Source of the DNA: Acidiphilium sp. PA
GTDB taxonomy: Bacteria > Pseudomonadota > Alphaproteobacteria > Acetobacterales > Acetobacteraceae
NCBI RefSeq assembly: GCF_026191915.1
Contig: NZ_JAIMBY010000004.1
Span: forward strand, 1-64,000
Reading direction: 5' to 3'
DNA length: 64,000 nucleotides
Positions within the stretch are counted from its first letter, which is position 1, and each line of letters opens with the position of its first letter. A program made the translations under genes and the position numbers. Positions 26,900 through 36,815 of the stretch are shown piece after piece. A model generated the notes under the pieces. That model saw only the letters and a program-made list of their open reading frames with translations, ran no database searches and was not told where the DNA came from.

Positions 26900-27955
26900 A
26901 TGAAGATTTTGATTACCGGCGGCTGCGGCTTCATCGGTTCCGCGGTGATCCGCCACCTGATCGCAACGACCGGTCATGATGTTATCAACATTGACAAAAT
27001 GACCTATGCCGCATCCGAAGACGCGCTCGACGCCGCACGCTCCAACCCGCGCCATACGTTGATCCGCGCCGATATCACCGATGCCGCCGCCATGCGCAGC
27101 ACCTTCGCCACCCACCAGCCCGATCTGGTCATGCACCTCGCCGCGGAATCCCACGTCGATCGCTCGATCGATGGCCCGGCCGATTTCATCAATACCAATA
27201 TCACCGGCACCTTCATCCTGCTCGAAGCTGCACGCACCTACTGGTCAGCCCTGCCCGAACCACGCAAATCCGCCTTCCGGTTCCACCACATCTCGACCGA
27301 TGAAGTGTTCGGCGCGCTCGAAGCCTCCGACCCGCCCTTCACCGAAACCACACCCTACGATCCGCGCAGCCCCTACTCCGCCAGCAAAGCCGCGTCCGAT
27401 CATCTGGTGCGCGCCTGGCACCACACCTACGGCATGCCAACCATCGTCTCGAACACCACCAATAACTACGGCCCCTGGCAGTTCCCGGAAAAACTCATCC
27501 CGCTCGTCCTGCTCAACGCCCTGGACGGCAAACCCCTGCCCGTATACGGCGATGGCTCGAATATGCGCGACTGGCTGTTCGTCGATGACCACGCCGAAGC
27601 CCTCGCGCTCATCGCCCTCAACGGCACACCCGGCGCCACCTACGCCATCGGCGCCCGGCAGCCCCGCACCAACCTCGACGTCGTCACCACCATCTGCCGC
27701 ATCCTCGACGAAAAAATCCCCGACCCCGCCGGCCCGCGCAGCCGCCTGATCCGCTTCGTCACCGATCGGCCCGGTCACGATTTCCGCTACGAAATCGACC
27801 CCACCACCTCCGAAACCGCCCTCCACTGGCACGCCACCCATAATTTCGAAACCGGCATCGCCCGCACCATCGACTGGTACCTCGGCCACACCGCCTGGTG
27901 GCAACCCATCCGCGCCGCACGCTACGCCGGCCAACGCCTGGGGACCGCGGCATGA
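26900..27955 (+). CDS. rfbB: dTDP-glucose 4,6-dehydratase
   Basis: The 351-residue extended SDR has GGCGFIG at residues 7-13, the DKMTYA strand end, [22 protein letters not shown] and the catalytic YSASK in [28 protein letters not shown] and the VDDHAEA block complete the family pattern. It makes dTDP-4-keto-6-deoxyglucose, the second step to dTDP-L-rhamnose. It is the first gene of a four-gene rml set and is followed by a 118-base palindromic repeat before rfbA. Codons are strongly C-ending. Confidence 0.95.
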   Translation: MKILITGGCGFIGSAVIRHLIATTGHDVINIDKMTYAASEDALDAARSNPRHTLIRADITDAAAMRSTFATHQPDLVMHLAAESHVDRSIDGPADFINTNITGTFILLEAARTYWSALPEPRKSAFRFHHISTDEVFGALEASDPPFTETTPYDPRSPYSASKAASDHLVRAWHHTYGMPTIVSNTTNNYGPWQFPEKLIPLVLLNALDGKPLPVYGDGSNMRDWLFVDDHAEALALIALNGTPGATYAIGARQPRTNLDVVTTICRILDEKIPDPAGPRSRLIRFVTDRPGHDFRYEIDPTTSETALHWHATHNFETGIARTIDWYLGHTAWWQPIRAARYAGQRLGTAA

Positions 27956-28071
27956 GGACGGTGCTGATCGCCAGAAAGTCGGGGCTTCGCCCCAAGCCCC
28001 ACCAAGGGGCGCTGCCCCTTGGTGGGGTCTGGGGCGAAGCCCCGGCGTTCCTCGCGACCAGCACCGTCCTC
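27954..28071. repeat. 118-base nested palindrome between rfbB and rfbA
   Basis: The element is one long nested inverted repeat. Its ends are the perfect 13-mers GAGGACGGTGCTG (27954-27966) and CAGCACCGTCCTC (28059-28071). Inside are the arms CGGGGCTTCGCCCC and GGGGCGAAGCCCCG, and at the centre CCCCACCAAGGGGC, a gct loop and the complementary arm. It overlaps the rfbB stop codon and ends five bases before the rfbA ATG. It shares GGGGC-nnn-GCCCC modules with repeats at 40643 and 56683. Confidence 0.85.
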
Positions 28072-28076
28072 TCACC

Positions 28077-28958
28077 ATGATCACCAAGGGCATTATCCTG
28101 GCCGGTGGGTCGGGGACGCGGTTGCATCCGACGACGCAGGCGACGTCGAAGCAGTTGTTGCCGGTTTATGACAAGCCGATGGTTTATTATCCGTTATCGA
28201 CTTTGTTGTTGGCGGGCATTCGGGACATTCTGTTGATTTCGACGCCGGCGGATTTGCCGCAGTTTCGGCGTTTGTTGGGGGATGGGGAGCAGTTCGGTGT
28301 CACGATCACCTATGCCGAGCAAGCGTCGCCGGATGGTTTGGCGCAGGCGTTTCTGATCGGCGAGGCCTGGTTGGCGGGGCAGGCGTGTGCGTTGGCGCTG
28401 GGCGATAATCTGATCCATGCGGATCATTTGTCGGTCTCGTTGCGGGCGGCGGCGGCGCGGCCGGAGGGGGCGACGGTGTTTGCCTATCAGGTGCGCGATC
28501 CGGAGCGTTATGGTGTGGTACGCTTCGATGATGCGGGAAGGGCGGTCGAGATTGTCGAGAAGCCGGCAGTCCCGTCGTCGAACTGGGCGGTGACCGGGCT
28601 GTATTTCTATGATGATCGGGTGACGCAGTTTGCCCATGCGATCCGCCCGTCGCCGCGCGGCGAGCTGGAGATCACCGATCTTAACCGGATTTATCTTGAA
28701 AACGGCTCGTTGCACGTCGAAAGATTGGGACGCGGTACAGCGTGGCTGGATGCCGGCACGCCGGACTCTTTGTTGCAGGCGGCCACCTTCGTGCAGACGA
28801 TCCAGCAGCGGCAGGGCAATCTGGTCGGCTGTCCGGAGGAGGTCGCGTTCCGGATGGGCTTCATCGATGCGGCGACGTTGCGGGGGCGGGCTTTGAAACT
28901 GGGCAAGACGGAGCTGGGGCGGGTGTTGATCGAACTGGCGGATGGGATGCACCCATGA
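28077..28958 (+). CDS. rfbA: Glucose-1-phosphate thymidylyltransferase
   Basis: The 293-residue nucleotidyltransferase begins [17 protein letters not shown], the nucleotide-binding signature. It continues with [30 protein letters not shown] and [17 protein letters not shown], all RmlA-specific. It joins dTTP and glucose-1-phosphate to start dTDP-rhamnose synthesis and is often feedback-inhibited by dTDP-rhamnose. Unlike rfbB, its first half uses many TTG, TTT and GTT codons, so it may have a different recent history. It overlaps rfbC by ATGA. Confidence 0.95.
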   Translation: MITKGIILAGGSGTRLHPTTQATSKQLLPVYDKPMVYYPLSTLLLAGIRDILLISTPADLPQFRRLLGDGEQFGVTITYAEQASPDGLAQAFLIGEAWLAGQACALALGDNLIHADHLSVSLRAAAARPEGATVFAYQVRDPERYGVVRFDDAGRAVEIVEKPAVPSSNWAVTGLYFYDDRVTQFAHAIRPSPRGELEITDLNRIYLENGSLHVERLGRGTAWLDAGTPDSLLQAATFVQTIQQRQGNLVGCPEEVAFRMGFIDAATLRGRALKLGKTELGRVLIELADGMHP

Positions 28959-29509
28959 TCGAGCCACAGGCGATTGCGGATGTTCTGCTGATCTCACCGC
29001 CGCGGTTTGCCGATCAGCGTGGCTGGTTCAGTGAAAGCTGGAATCAGGCCAAGCTGGCTTCGCTCGGCTTTCATCATGCGTTCGTGCAGGACAATCATTC
29101 CTATTCCGCCCAGACCGGCACGATCCGAGGCCTGCATTGCCAGGTGGCACCGTACGTCCAGGGCAAGCTGGTGCGCTGCGTGCGGGGGTCGATCTGGGAT
29201 GTCGCGATCGATATTCGCAAGGGCTCGCCGGATTTCGGCACATTCGTCGCGGCCGAGCTATCGGCCGCCAACGGGCGGCAATTATGGATCCCCGGCGGTT
29301 TCCTGCACGGGTTCTGCACGCTCGAGCCGGATACCGAGGTGATCTACAAGGTGACCGCCGGCTACGACAAAGCCTCCGAACGCGGTGTGATCTGGAACGA
29401 CCCCGACCTTGCGTTGCCTTGGCCGGCCCCGCCCGGGCAGGCGGTCCTGTCGGACAAGGATGTGCTGCTGCCGCGTCTCGCCGCGTGCGAACACTGGTTT
29501 CATGCCTGA
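28955..29509 (+). CDS. rfbC: dTDP-4-dehydrorhamnose 3,5-epimerase
   Basis: The 184-residue cupin-fold epimerase contains [30 protein letters not shown] (with the catalytic His near residue 63), [14 protein letters not shown] and [14 protein letters not shown]. It epimerises C3 and C5 of dTDP-4-keto-6-deoxyglucose. The start ATG 28955 overlaps the rfbA stop as ATGA, which indicates translational coupling. Length is normal for RmlC. Confidence 0.95.
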   Translation: MIEPQAIADVLLISPPRFADQRGWFSESWNQAKLASLGFHHAFVQDNHSYSAQTGTIRGLHCQVAPYVQGKLVRCVRGSIWDVAIDIRKGSPDFGTFVAAELSAANGRQLWIPGGFLHGFCTLEPDTEVIYKVTAGYDKASERGVIWNDPDLALPWPAPPGQAVLSDKDVLLPRLAACEHWFHA

Positions 29510-29510
29510 C

Positions 29511-30407
29511 ATGGCCGATCGCCCGATCCTGATCACCGGCGCGACCGGGCAATTGGGCATGGCGCTGGCGGCGCAGTCGAGGCGTGCGTATCAGGCGGTG
29601 GGCCGGCCGGTCTTCGATTTCGAGCATCCGGTGACGATCACATCGTGTTTCACCGCTGTCGCCCCGGCGCTGGTGATCAACGCCGCGGCGTGGACGGCGG
29701 TGGACGCGGCCGAGCAGAACCACGAGGCGGCGTTTCGTGCGAACCGGGACGGGCCGGCGATTCTGGCCGGTCTCTGCCGCGATGCCGGGATTCCGCTCAT
29801 TCATATCTCGACCGACTATGTGTTCGATGGCGACAAGGGTGCGCCCTATGTCGAAACCGATCCGGTCGCGCCGCTGGGCGTGTATGGCGCCAGCAAGGAA
29901 GCCGGCGAGCGCGCGGTGCTCGAGTCGGGCGCGATGGCGATGGTCCTGCGCACATCATGGGTGTTTTCCGCCCGTGGCCGGAATTTCGCACGCACCATGA
30001 TCAACGCCGCGCGCAAGACCAGTGCGTTACGTGTGGTGGGCGATCAGCGCGGCACACCGACGGCGGCCGAAGATCTGGCGGCGGCGATCCTGACCATCGC
30101 CGGGCAGATCCAGGATGGCGGCTGGCAATCCGCGTTCCAGGGCATTTTCCATGCGACCAATCGTGGCGAGACCACCTGGCACGGGTTTGCCGAGGCGATC
30201 TTCGACATCGCCGCCGCCGAGGGCGAAACCCGCCCGGCGGTCACCGCGATCACCACCGCCGACTGGCCAACACCGGTAAAGCGCCCCGCCGATTCCAGGC
30301 TGGATGGCGGCAAACTCGCCACGGTGTTCGGCTTGCGTCTGCCCGATTGGCACGATGCGACGCAGCGGGTGATCACCGCCATGCTCCAGGCCGACCGCTC
30401 GCCATGA
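29511..30407 (+). CDS. rfbD: dTDP-4-dehydrorhamnose reductase
   Basis: The 298-residue SDR-type reductase begins ILITGATGQLGMALA and has NAAAWTAVDAAE, HISTDYVFDG and YGASKEAGE, the RmlD pattern. It reduces the 4-keto sugar to dTDP-L-rhamnose. Start candidates are ATG 29502 (overlapping rfbC) and ATG 29511; I prefer 29511, since it puts MADRPILITG at the expected distance, but coupling would favour 29502. Its stop overlaps the following glycosyltransferase start by ATGA. Confidence 0.94.
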   Translation: MADRPILITGATGQLGMALAAQSRRAYQAVGRPVFDFEHPVTITSCFTAVAPALVINAAAWTAVDAAEQNHEAAFRANRDGPAILAGLCRDAGIPLIHISTDYVFDGDKGAPYVETDPVAPLGVYGASKEAGERAVLESGAMAMVLRTSWVFSARGRNFARTMINAARKTSALRVVGDQRGTPTAAEDLAAAILTIAGQIQDGGWQSAFQGIFHATNRGETTWHGFAEAIFDIAAAEGETRPAVTAITTADWPTPVKRPADSRLDGGKLATVFGLRLPDWHDATQRVITAMLQADRSP

Positions 30408-31309
30408 TCGCGATCCTGCTCTCGACCTACAACGGCGCACACTTCCTGCCCGAGCAGTTGGAGAGTTTCGAGCGCCAGACCGACAGCGACTGGCGCGTGA
30501 TATGGCGCGATGACGGTTCGACCGACGATACCCGTGATATCATGGCCCGTTTTACGGCGAAGATCGGCCCCGCCCGGTGCCGGGAAACCGCCGGATCAGG
30601 CGCGCATCTCGGCGCGGCGCAGAGCTTCCTGTCCCTGCTGCCCGAAGCGGCGGACGCCGATGCGGTTGCCTTCGCGGATCAGGACGACGTCTGGCTTCCT
30701 GATAAACTCGCGCGCGCCCGGGCCGCGCTGAAGACCGCCGGCAACCAGGCCATGCTGTATTGCGCCCGGCAGTATCTGGTCGATGAGCATCTGCAGGGCC
30801 ATAATCTGTCGATCCTGCCGGGCGACAAGCCCGGGTTTCCCGCCAGCCTCACGCAGAACATCGTGCATGGCAACACGATGGTGATGAACCGGGCGGCGGC
30901 CGACCTGGTCGCGCGCATCCCCGGCCCGCCCGGCACGGTGCATGATTGGTGGAGCTATATCGTGATCACCGCATGCGGCGGGGTCGTGCTGATCGACCCG
31001 AAACCGGTCGTGCTCTATCGCCAGCACCGCGCCAACCTGATCGGCTCGCCGCCCTCCACCCTGGCCCGCGCGGTGGCCGCGCTGCGCCGTGGCCCGGGCA
31101 TTTTCATGACCATGATGCGCCGCCACGTCGGGCAGCTCGCCACCCATGCCGAATTTCTGACCGAGCAGGCGCGCTGCGACGTGGCGCGGATCAGCGAAGG
31201 ATTGCGGGGCGGCGTGGCCCCGCGCTCGCGCGCCCTACGCTGCCCCGGGCTGAAGCGGCAGACCGAGCTTGAAAACATGCTCTTCCGCCTCTGGTTCATG
31301 ATCGGCTGA
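30404..31309 (+). CDS. GT2-family glycosyltransferase
   Basis: The 301-residue GT-A transferase begins IAILLSTYNGAHFLPEQLES, with WRDDGSTDDTRDI as the nucleotide-binding aspartates and FADQDDVWLPDKL as the DxD region. HDWWSYIVITA is the acceptor-site block common to rhamnosyltransferases of the RfbF type. Coupling by ATGA to rfbD suggests dTDP-rhamnose as donor, an inference from context. The last 75 bases overlap the convergent transporter gene. Confidence 0.88.
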   Translation: MIAILLSTYNGAHFLPEQLESFERQTDSDWRVIWRDDGSTDDTRDIMARFTAKIGPARCRETAGSGAHLGAAQSFLSLLPEAADADAVAFADQDDVWLPDKLARARAALKTAGNQAMLYCARQYLVDEHLQGHNLSILPGDKPGFPASLTQNIVHGNTMVMNRAAADLVARIPGPPGTVHDWWSYIVITACGGVVLIDPKPVVLYRQHRANLIGSPPSTLARAVAALRRGPGIFMTMMRRHVGQLATHAEFLTEQARCDVARISEGLRGGVAPRSRALRCPGLKRQTELENMLFRLWFMIG

Positions 31310-33241
31310 CCGCACTTCAACCGGCGCCACCTGCGCCGTTGCGATCGCCTGCGCCAGGATCTGATCCACCGCGTCGCGCAGCGAGGTCGGATAGAGACTC
31401 GCCCCGATCGCCGCCTGGAAATCGCCATAGCGTTCGTAATCCGCTTTGGTGGTCCAGAACCCGACCGCGATCGGCACGTCGGGCGAGGCCCGGCGCAACC
31501 GCCGCACCAGATAGCGCACGCTCGAAGGTGCGGCCGCGATATCGAGGCAGCACAGAAAGATCAGCGCGATCCCGTCCGTATCGAGGCTCGCGATATGGGT
31601 CCGCGCCGCAGCCTCGTGCGGCACGATGCGCGTTCCGATACCATGCCGGGCCAGCAACTGGGCCATGATGGCGCAACCCTCACGATCGAGCGGGCCGCGC
31701 CCGGCGATGCACATCACCGGCGTCTCGCCCTGCCAGACCGGGGCGAGCTGCGCCCGCGGCGGGAGCACCAATGGCGGTGCCGGCACGGGCTCCGCGGGCG
31801 CAGCACCCGCATCGGTCCCCGCGGGGGCTGCACGCACGGGCTTGTCGCTGTCCACCTGATCGTCGAGCCCATCGATCAACTCGGCGACGGTATCGGTGAT
31901 CCGGCCGAGCTGGCCCGGGTAGAGCGCGCCGCGCGCGGCATCCCCGGCGGCGAGCCGCAGTGCCGGCAGCACCACGCTGTCGTAATAGCCGCAGAGTGAG
32001 CGGTCCCGCAGCAAGATCTCCGCCTGGTCCAGCGCCTCGTCCGGATCGCCGGCGAGCGCCCGCTGATAGAAGGTCTCAACCGGGGTCAATGCCGGCCGAT
32101 CGCCGAGCAGCACATCGAGAAACTCCAGCCGCTCGACATGGCGGCCAAGCACCACGAAGCAAAGGGTCAGCGGCGTCGATAACAGCAGCCCGACCGGCCC
32201 CCACAGCCAGCCCCAGAAAATCGCCGCCACCACGACCGAAATCGGCGACAGCCCGGTCGTCCTGCCATACACCATGGGTTCGACCACCTGGCCTACCAAT
32301 GTCTCGCCGCCGATGAACAGCACCAGGGTCCAGATCGCCATCGTCCAGTCAGGATCGACCGCCGCCGCCAGCAGAAGCGGCGGCACAGCGGCGATGAAAC
32401 TGCCGATGTACGGAACGAACCGGGCCAGCGCGGTCAGCACGCCCCACAGGATCGCGCCCGGCACGCCGATCGCGAACAACCCGAGCCCGACCAGCACGCC
32501 AAATCCCGCATTGATCAGAAACTTGGTCAGAAAATACCGGCTGAGCCGCTCCGCCGCATCATCGAGCGCCGTGGTGGTCCGGTGCAGATCGGTCGAGCCG
32601 AACAGCCGGATCATGCGATCGCGCAGATCCTCGCGGTACAACAGGATGAAGCTGCCGACCGTGAAGACGATGAACATGATCGCGAGCGGATCGAGCATCG
32701 GCCCGATGATGCCCTTGGCAACCGCGGTCGGCGAAATCGGAGGCGGCACGACGGAAACCCGCTCGGGCGGCGGCGCACGATCGGCCGAGTGATGCTCGAC
32801 CTTGGGGGCCGCAGCGTGCTGCAGTTCCTTGCCGGCCTGTTTCACGAAACTGTTGAAATTGCCGATGGTCGCATGGCGGATCATATCGATCTTCTGCACG
32901 ATGATCGCGCGCTCCGCCGGCACCTCGCGCACCAGCGCGGTCACCTGCGTGCCGATGATCGCACCGAGGCCGAGCAGCACGACCAGCGGCAACGCCATCG
33001 CCAGCATGACCGAACCCACACGCCCGCAGTGCCAACGCCGCAGAAACGCGGCGATCGGTGCGACCAGAAAGCTCAGCAGCACCGCCAGGGTGATCGGGAT
33101 CAGCACGTCCCGCGCGAAATACAGCGCGGAGACGACGACCACAGCCACCGCAAGCGACAACAACCCGCGCAACCCGGGCGTCTCTGCCGGCGGGATCGTC
33201 ACCGGGCCGTCCGTAACCGGCGTCGGTCGCATTGTTCGCAT
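31235..33241 (-). CDS. AI-2E-family transporter with C-terminal extension
   Basis: The protein has about 668 residues from ATG 33241. The first about 370 residues match the PerM/AI-2E exporter family: about eight membrane segments including LAVAVVVVSALYF, PIAAFLRRW, and the family segment PGAILWGVLTALARFVPYIG followed by VDPDWTMAIWTLVLFIGGE. A cytoplasmic tail of about 280 residues follows, with a Pro/Ala linker and an alpha/beta domain starting TPVMCIAGRGPLDREG that resembles a receiver or B12-binding-like fold. ATG 33265 is an alternative start. Substrate unknown; autoinducer export is only the family's name. The gene is divergent from the MFS exporter. Confidence 0.8.
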   Translation of the reverse strand: MRTMRPTPVTDGPVTIPPAETPGLRGLLSLAVAVVVVSALYFARDVLIPITLAVLLSFLVAPIAAFLRRWHCGRVGSVMLAMALPLVVLLGLGAIIGTQVTALVREVPAERAIIVQKIDMIRHATIGNFNSFVKQAGKELQHAAAPKVEHHSADRAPPPERVSVVPPPISPTAVAKGIIGPMLDPLAIMFIVFTVGSFILLYREDLRDRMIRLFGSTDLHRTTTALDDAAERLSRYFLTKFLINAGFGVLVGLGLFAIGVPGAILWGVLTALARFVPYIGSFIAAVPPLLLAAAVDPDWTMAIWTLVLFIGGETLVGQVVEPMVYGRTTGLSPISVVVAAIFWGWLWGPVGLLLSTPLTLCFVVLGRHVERLEFLDVLLGDRPALTPVETFYQRALAGDPDEALDQAEILLRDRSLCGYYDSVVLPALRLAAGDAARGALYPGQLGRITDTVAELIDGLDDQVDSDKPVRAAPAGTDAGAAPAEPVPAPPLVLPPRAQLAPVWQGETPVMCIAGRGPLDREGCAIMAQLLARHGIGTRIVPHEAAARTHIASLDTDGIALIFLCCLDIAAAPSSVRYLVRRLRRASPDVPIAVGFWTTKADYERYGDFQAAIGASLYPTSLRDAVDQILAQAIATAQVAPVEVRSADHEPEAEEHVFKLGLPLQPGAA

Positions 33242-33385
33242 ATCTGAATCCCCGTTTCGATCCATATGGTGGCGCGGCCCGGCCGAAAAAAGCGCCCAGG
33301 TGACAGCAAACCGAAAACCGGGCAGGAGCCCTGCTTCGCGCGGGCGCATCCACACCGCGTGCAACGACGGGATCGAACGCTCATC

Positions 33386-34588
33386 ATGGGTTTTATCTTT
33401 GCGGTTCTGGTGATCGATTCGCTGGGCTTCGGGCTGATCGCACCGATCCTGCCGGAGCTTGTGCAAAAGCTCGCGCACGTGCCCATCTCGCATGCGGCCC
33501 TCTGGGTCGGCGTGCTGAGCATGACCTTCGCCGCGACGCAGTTTTTCGCATCCCCGATCCTCGGCCAGCTGAGCGACCGGTTCGGCCGGCGCCGGCTCAT
33601 TCTGATTTCACTGTCCGGCAGTGCCGCCAATTATATCCTTCTGGCCTTTGCGCCCACCATCGGCTGGCTGTTCATCGGCCGGTTGATCGCAGGGGCCACC
33701 GCCGGCAACGTCTCGGCCGCCAGCGCCTACATCGCGGATATCACGCCGCCCGAACAACGCGCGCAGCGGTTCGGCATGATCGGCGCCGCCTTCGGCCTCG
33801 GGTTCATGGCCGGCCCGATGCTGGGCGGATTTCTGGGCGCGATCGACCTGCGCCTGCCATTTCTGGTCTCGGCCGGGCTGGTCGCGGTCAACGTGATCTA
33901 CGGCATCTTCGTCCTGCCGGAATCCCTGCCGGTCGAAAAACGCCGCCCGCTCCGCCTGCGCGATGCGACCCCCCTGGGTGCCATGCGCCTGTTGACGACG
34001 GTGCCCCGCCTCTGGCGCCTCGCCGCCGCGTGGAGCGTGCGCTGGTTCGGCCTGGGTGCCTTGCAGGCGGTGCTGGTGCTGTTTACCGAATTGCGCTTCG
34101 GCTGGGGGCCGCAGCAGAACGGGGTTCTGTTCGCCGCCGTCGGCGGCGCATCCACGATCGTGCAATTCACCCTGGTCAAGCGGGCGGTCACGCTGTTCGG
34201 CGAACGCGGGGCGGCGCTGATCGGGTTTGGCGCCAGCGCGCTCGGTTTCATGATGTTCGGCCTCGCGCCGAGCCCGGCGTGGCTGTTCGTCGGCATTGCG
34301 TTCACCTCGCTCGGCTCGGTCGCCAACCCCGCGATCCGCAGCATGATCTCGCGCGCCTTGCCGGCCGATCAGCAGGGCCGCGTCGCGGGCGCCCTCGCCT
34401 CGATCGAAGGCCTCACCGCCATCGCCGCCCCGCTCACCGGCGCCTTCGTGTTCGACCTGTTCAGCCGCGATGTGCCCTGGCGGCTGCCCGGTGCCCCGTT
34501 CGTCATGGTCAGCGCCATGCTGCTCGGCGCGGCATGGCTGATCCTGACTTCGGCGCCCCGACGGGGCGAAACGCGCACCGGACAATGA
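33386..34588 (+). CDS. MFS drug exporter, TetA-like
   Basis: The 400-residue transporter has 12 predicted membrane helices. The N-terminus MGFIFAVLVIDSLGFGLIAP aligns with the first helix of TetA class exporters. Loop 2-3 reads GQLSDRFGRRRLI, the family A-motif, and GRLIAGATAGNVSAASAYIA and the PPEQRAQRFGMIGAAFGLGF motif-C stretch follow. It exports small molecules by proton antiport; tetracycline resistance cannot be claimed. ATG 33386 is used; a GTG at 33359 would add nine residues and is also plausible. Confidence 0.85.
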   Translation: MGFIFAVLVIDSLGFGLIAPILPELVQKLAHVPISHAALWVGVLSMTFAATQFFASPILGQLSDRFGRRRLILISLSGSAANYILLAFAPTIGWLFIGRLIAGATAGNVSAASAYIADITPPEQRAQRFGMIGAAFGLGFMAGPMLGGFLGAIDLRLPFLVSAGLVAVNVIYGIFVLPESLPVEKRRPLRLRDATPLGAMRLLTTVPRLWRLAAAWSVRWFGLGALQAVLVLFTELRFGWGPQQNGVLFAAVGGASTIVQFTLVKRAVTLFGERGAALIGFGASALGFMMFGLAPSPAWLFVGIAFTSLGSVANPAIRSMISRALPADQQGRVAGALASIEGLTAIAAPLTGAFVFDLFSRDVPWRLPGAPFVMVSAMLLGAAWLILTSAPRRGETRTGQ

Positions 34589-34722
34589 CGTCGCGGCCCG
34601 ATCCCGCGCTGACCGGGGCGATCGGCACCGATCCGGCCTGACCCGGCGACGTTAACCCGCTTTCAGCTTTTGATCATTACACGGGTAAGCGGTAAACGCG
34701 TATCACCTTTTCATGGCGGAAC

Positions 34723-35889
34723 ATGTCCATCAGCGTCCATCTTGACCGCATCGCCGACCCGATCGTACCGCAGGACGCGCCGCACGCCGACAGATCGTTG
34801 CGCCAGCCCGACTTACGCGTTCTGATGGCCACCCGGTACGGTCGGCTGGGCGCGAGCAGCCGGCTCCGCCTGCTGCAATACGCCGAACCGCTGGCAAAAC
34901 AGGGCATCCTGACCACGGCCCGGCCATTCCTGTCGGATGATTACGTCAAGGCGCTCTACGAAGGCCGCAGCCGCCTGCCCGCCGTGCTCGCCGCCTATGC
35001 CCGCGCGCCCGCGCTGCGCGCAGCGGTGCAGGAGCACGACATCATCTGGATCGAAAAGGAACTCCTGCCCTTTCTGCCGGCCATGTTCGAACATGCGCTG
35101 CTCGGCGCGCACAAGAAATTCATCCTCGATTTCGACGATGCCTGGTTCCTGCGCTACGGCGGCGAGGGCGAGGCCCGGGGGCGCAACCGTCTGGTCCGCA
35201 CCCTGCTCGGCGGCAAATTCCCCGCCCTGCTGCGGCGCGCCGCGCTCACCATCGTCGCCAACGAGACCCTGCACGACTGGGCGCTGCGGGAAGGGGCGCG
35301 CAATGTCCTGCTGCTGCCCACCGTGGTCGATCTCGATCATTATCCACCGACCGCGATGCCCACCAACCCGGTCTTCACCATCGGCTGGATCGGCACGCCG
35401 GTCACCGCCCCCTATCTCGCGCGCCTTGCCGAGCCGCTGCGCGCGCTCGCGGCCGAGGCGCCGCTCGAACTGCTGGTGATCGGCGCGCCCGATTTCACCC
35501 TGCCCGGCGTCACCTGCCGCAACCTGCCCTGGAGCGAGGCGACCGAGGCGGCCATGATCAGCCAGTGCGACGTCGGCATCATGCCGCTGCCGGACGATGC
35601 CTGGGCGCGCGGCAAATCGGGCTACAAGCTGATCCAGTACATGGCCGCCGGCCGCCCGACCATCGGCAGCCCGGTGGGTGCCAACACCACGATCATCGAG
35701 GATGGCGTCACCGGCTTTCTGGCCGGACCCGCCGCCACATGGACCGACCGGCTGCGCCGCCTGCGCGATGATCCGCCGCGCCGCCAGGCCATGGGCACCG
35801 CCGCCCGCCTGCGCGTCGCCGCCGCATATTCGCTGCAGGCCACCGCGCCGCGCCTGGCCGCCGCCATCCGCAGCATCGCTCCCCGCTGA
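34723..35889 (+). CDS. GT4-family glycosyltransferase
   Basis: The 388-residue protein has a GT-B layout. The N-terminal half contains LRVLMATRYGRLGASSRLRL and FILDFDDAWFLRY. The C-terminal half has FTIGWIGTPVTAPYLARLAE, then CDVGIMPLPDDAWARGKSGY and KLIQYMAAGRPTIGSPVGAN, the sugar-nucleotide-binding end of group 1 transferases. It presumably extends the same surface glycan as the rhamnose locus. Acceptor and donor are unknown. It begins after 134 bases that follow the MFS gene. Confidence 0.85.
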   Translation: MSISVHLDRIADPIVPQDAPHADRSLRQPDLRVLMATRYGRLGASSRLRLLQYAEPLAKQGILTTARPFLSDDYVKALYEGRSRLPAVLAAYARAPALRAAVQEHDIIWIEKELLPFLPAMFEHALLGAHKKFILDFDDAWFLRYGGEGEARGRNRLVRTLLGGKFPALLRRAALTIVANETLHDWALREGARNVLLLPTVVDLDHYPPTAMPTNPVFTIGWIGTPVTAPYLARLAEPLRALAAEAPLELLVIGAPDFTLPGVTCRNLPWSEATEAAMISQCDVGIMPLPDDAWARGKSGYKLIQYMAAGRPTIGSPVGANTTIIEDGVTGFLAGPAATWTDRLRRLRDDPPRRQAMGTAARLRVAAAYSLQATAPRLAAAIRSIAPR

Positions 35890-35954
35890 CATTTCGCCGC
35901 CCCGCTGCTATGTCGCGCCATCGCGACCCGAAACATTGATCACGCAGGCGGACC

Positions 35955-36704
35955 ATGGCTGGACATTCCCAATTCAAGAACATCATGCACCGCAAGGGGG
36001 CGCAGGATATCCGCCGCGCGCGGCAATTCGCCAAGCTGATCCGCGAAATCACCGTCTCGGCCAAACAGGGCCTGCCGGACCCGGCCGCCAACCCCCGCCT
36101 GCGCGCCGCCTGCGCTGCCGCCCGCCAGTCGAACATGCCGCGCGATACGATCGAGCGCGCGATCAAAAAAGCCGCCGGCGTCAGCGGCTCGGAAGACTAT
36201 GTCGAGGTGCGCTACGAGGGCTATGGCCCGGCCGGCGTCGCCATCATCGTCGAAGCCCTGACCGATAACCGCAACCGCACCGCCTCGGACGTGCGGACCG
36301 CGTTTGCCAAGCACGGCGGCTCGCTCGGTGAAAGCAATTCGGTTTCCTTCATGTTCGACCGCATCGGCGTGGTGCGCTACCCCGCCGCCGCCGCGAGCGC
36401 CGATGCCATGCTCGAAGCCGCGATCGAGGCCGGCGCCGATGATGTGCTGAGCAACCAGGACGGCCACGAGGTGATCTGCGCCATCGATGAAGTCTTCGCC
36501 GTGCGCGATGCGCTGGAACAACGCTTCGGCGAGCCCGAGACCGCCAAGCTGGACTGGCGGCCGACCACCACCACCACGCTCGATGAAGACTCCGCCCGCG
36601 CCGTGCTCAAACTGATCGACGCGCTCGATGACAGCGACGATGTCCAGAACGTCTACGCCAATTTCGAGATCCCCGAACCGGTGATGCAGGCGCTGGACGC
36701 CTGA
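35955..36704 (+). CDS. yebC: YebC/PmpR-family regulatory protein
   Basis: The 249-residue protein begins [20 protein letters not shown] and contains [36 protein letters not shown] and [20 protein letters not shown], which identify the family with confidence. Members act as transcription factors or help ribosomes translate proline stretches. Its position before ruvCAB is standard in alphaproteobacteria. The gene lies 111 bases before ruvC, on the same strand. Confidence 0.96.
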   Translation: MAGHSQFKNIMHRKGAQDIRRARQFAKLIREITVSAKQGLPDPAANPRLRAACAAARQSNMPRDTIERAIKKAAGVSGSEDYVEVRYEGYGPAGVAIIVEALTDNRNRTASDVRTAFAKHGGSLGESNSVSFMFDRIGVVRYPAAAASADAMLEAAIEAGADDVLSNQDGHEVICAIDEVFAVRDALEQRFGEPETAKLDWRPTTTTTLDEDSARAVLKLIDALDDSDDVQNVYANFEIPEPVMQALDA

Positions 36705-36815
36705 CGCGCCGATTTCCGCACTCTCGTGCGCCATACGGCATCGGGGGTTCGAAACGCGGCCACCATGACCATCCGGTCGTTTGGGTCCGCGGTGGCGCGC
36801 GCGTATAACGTGGCC

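Noticed and set aside
29645-30403. N-terminal extension of the GT2 frame over rfbD
   Set aside because: The extension is low-complexity and lies inside rfbD; the transferase begins with its family motif at 30404.
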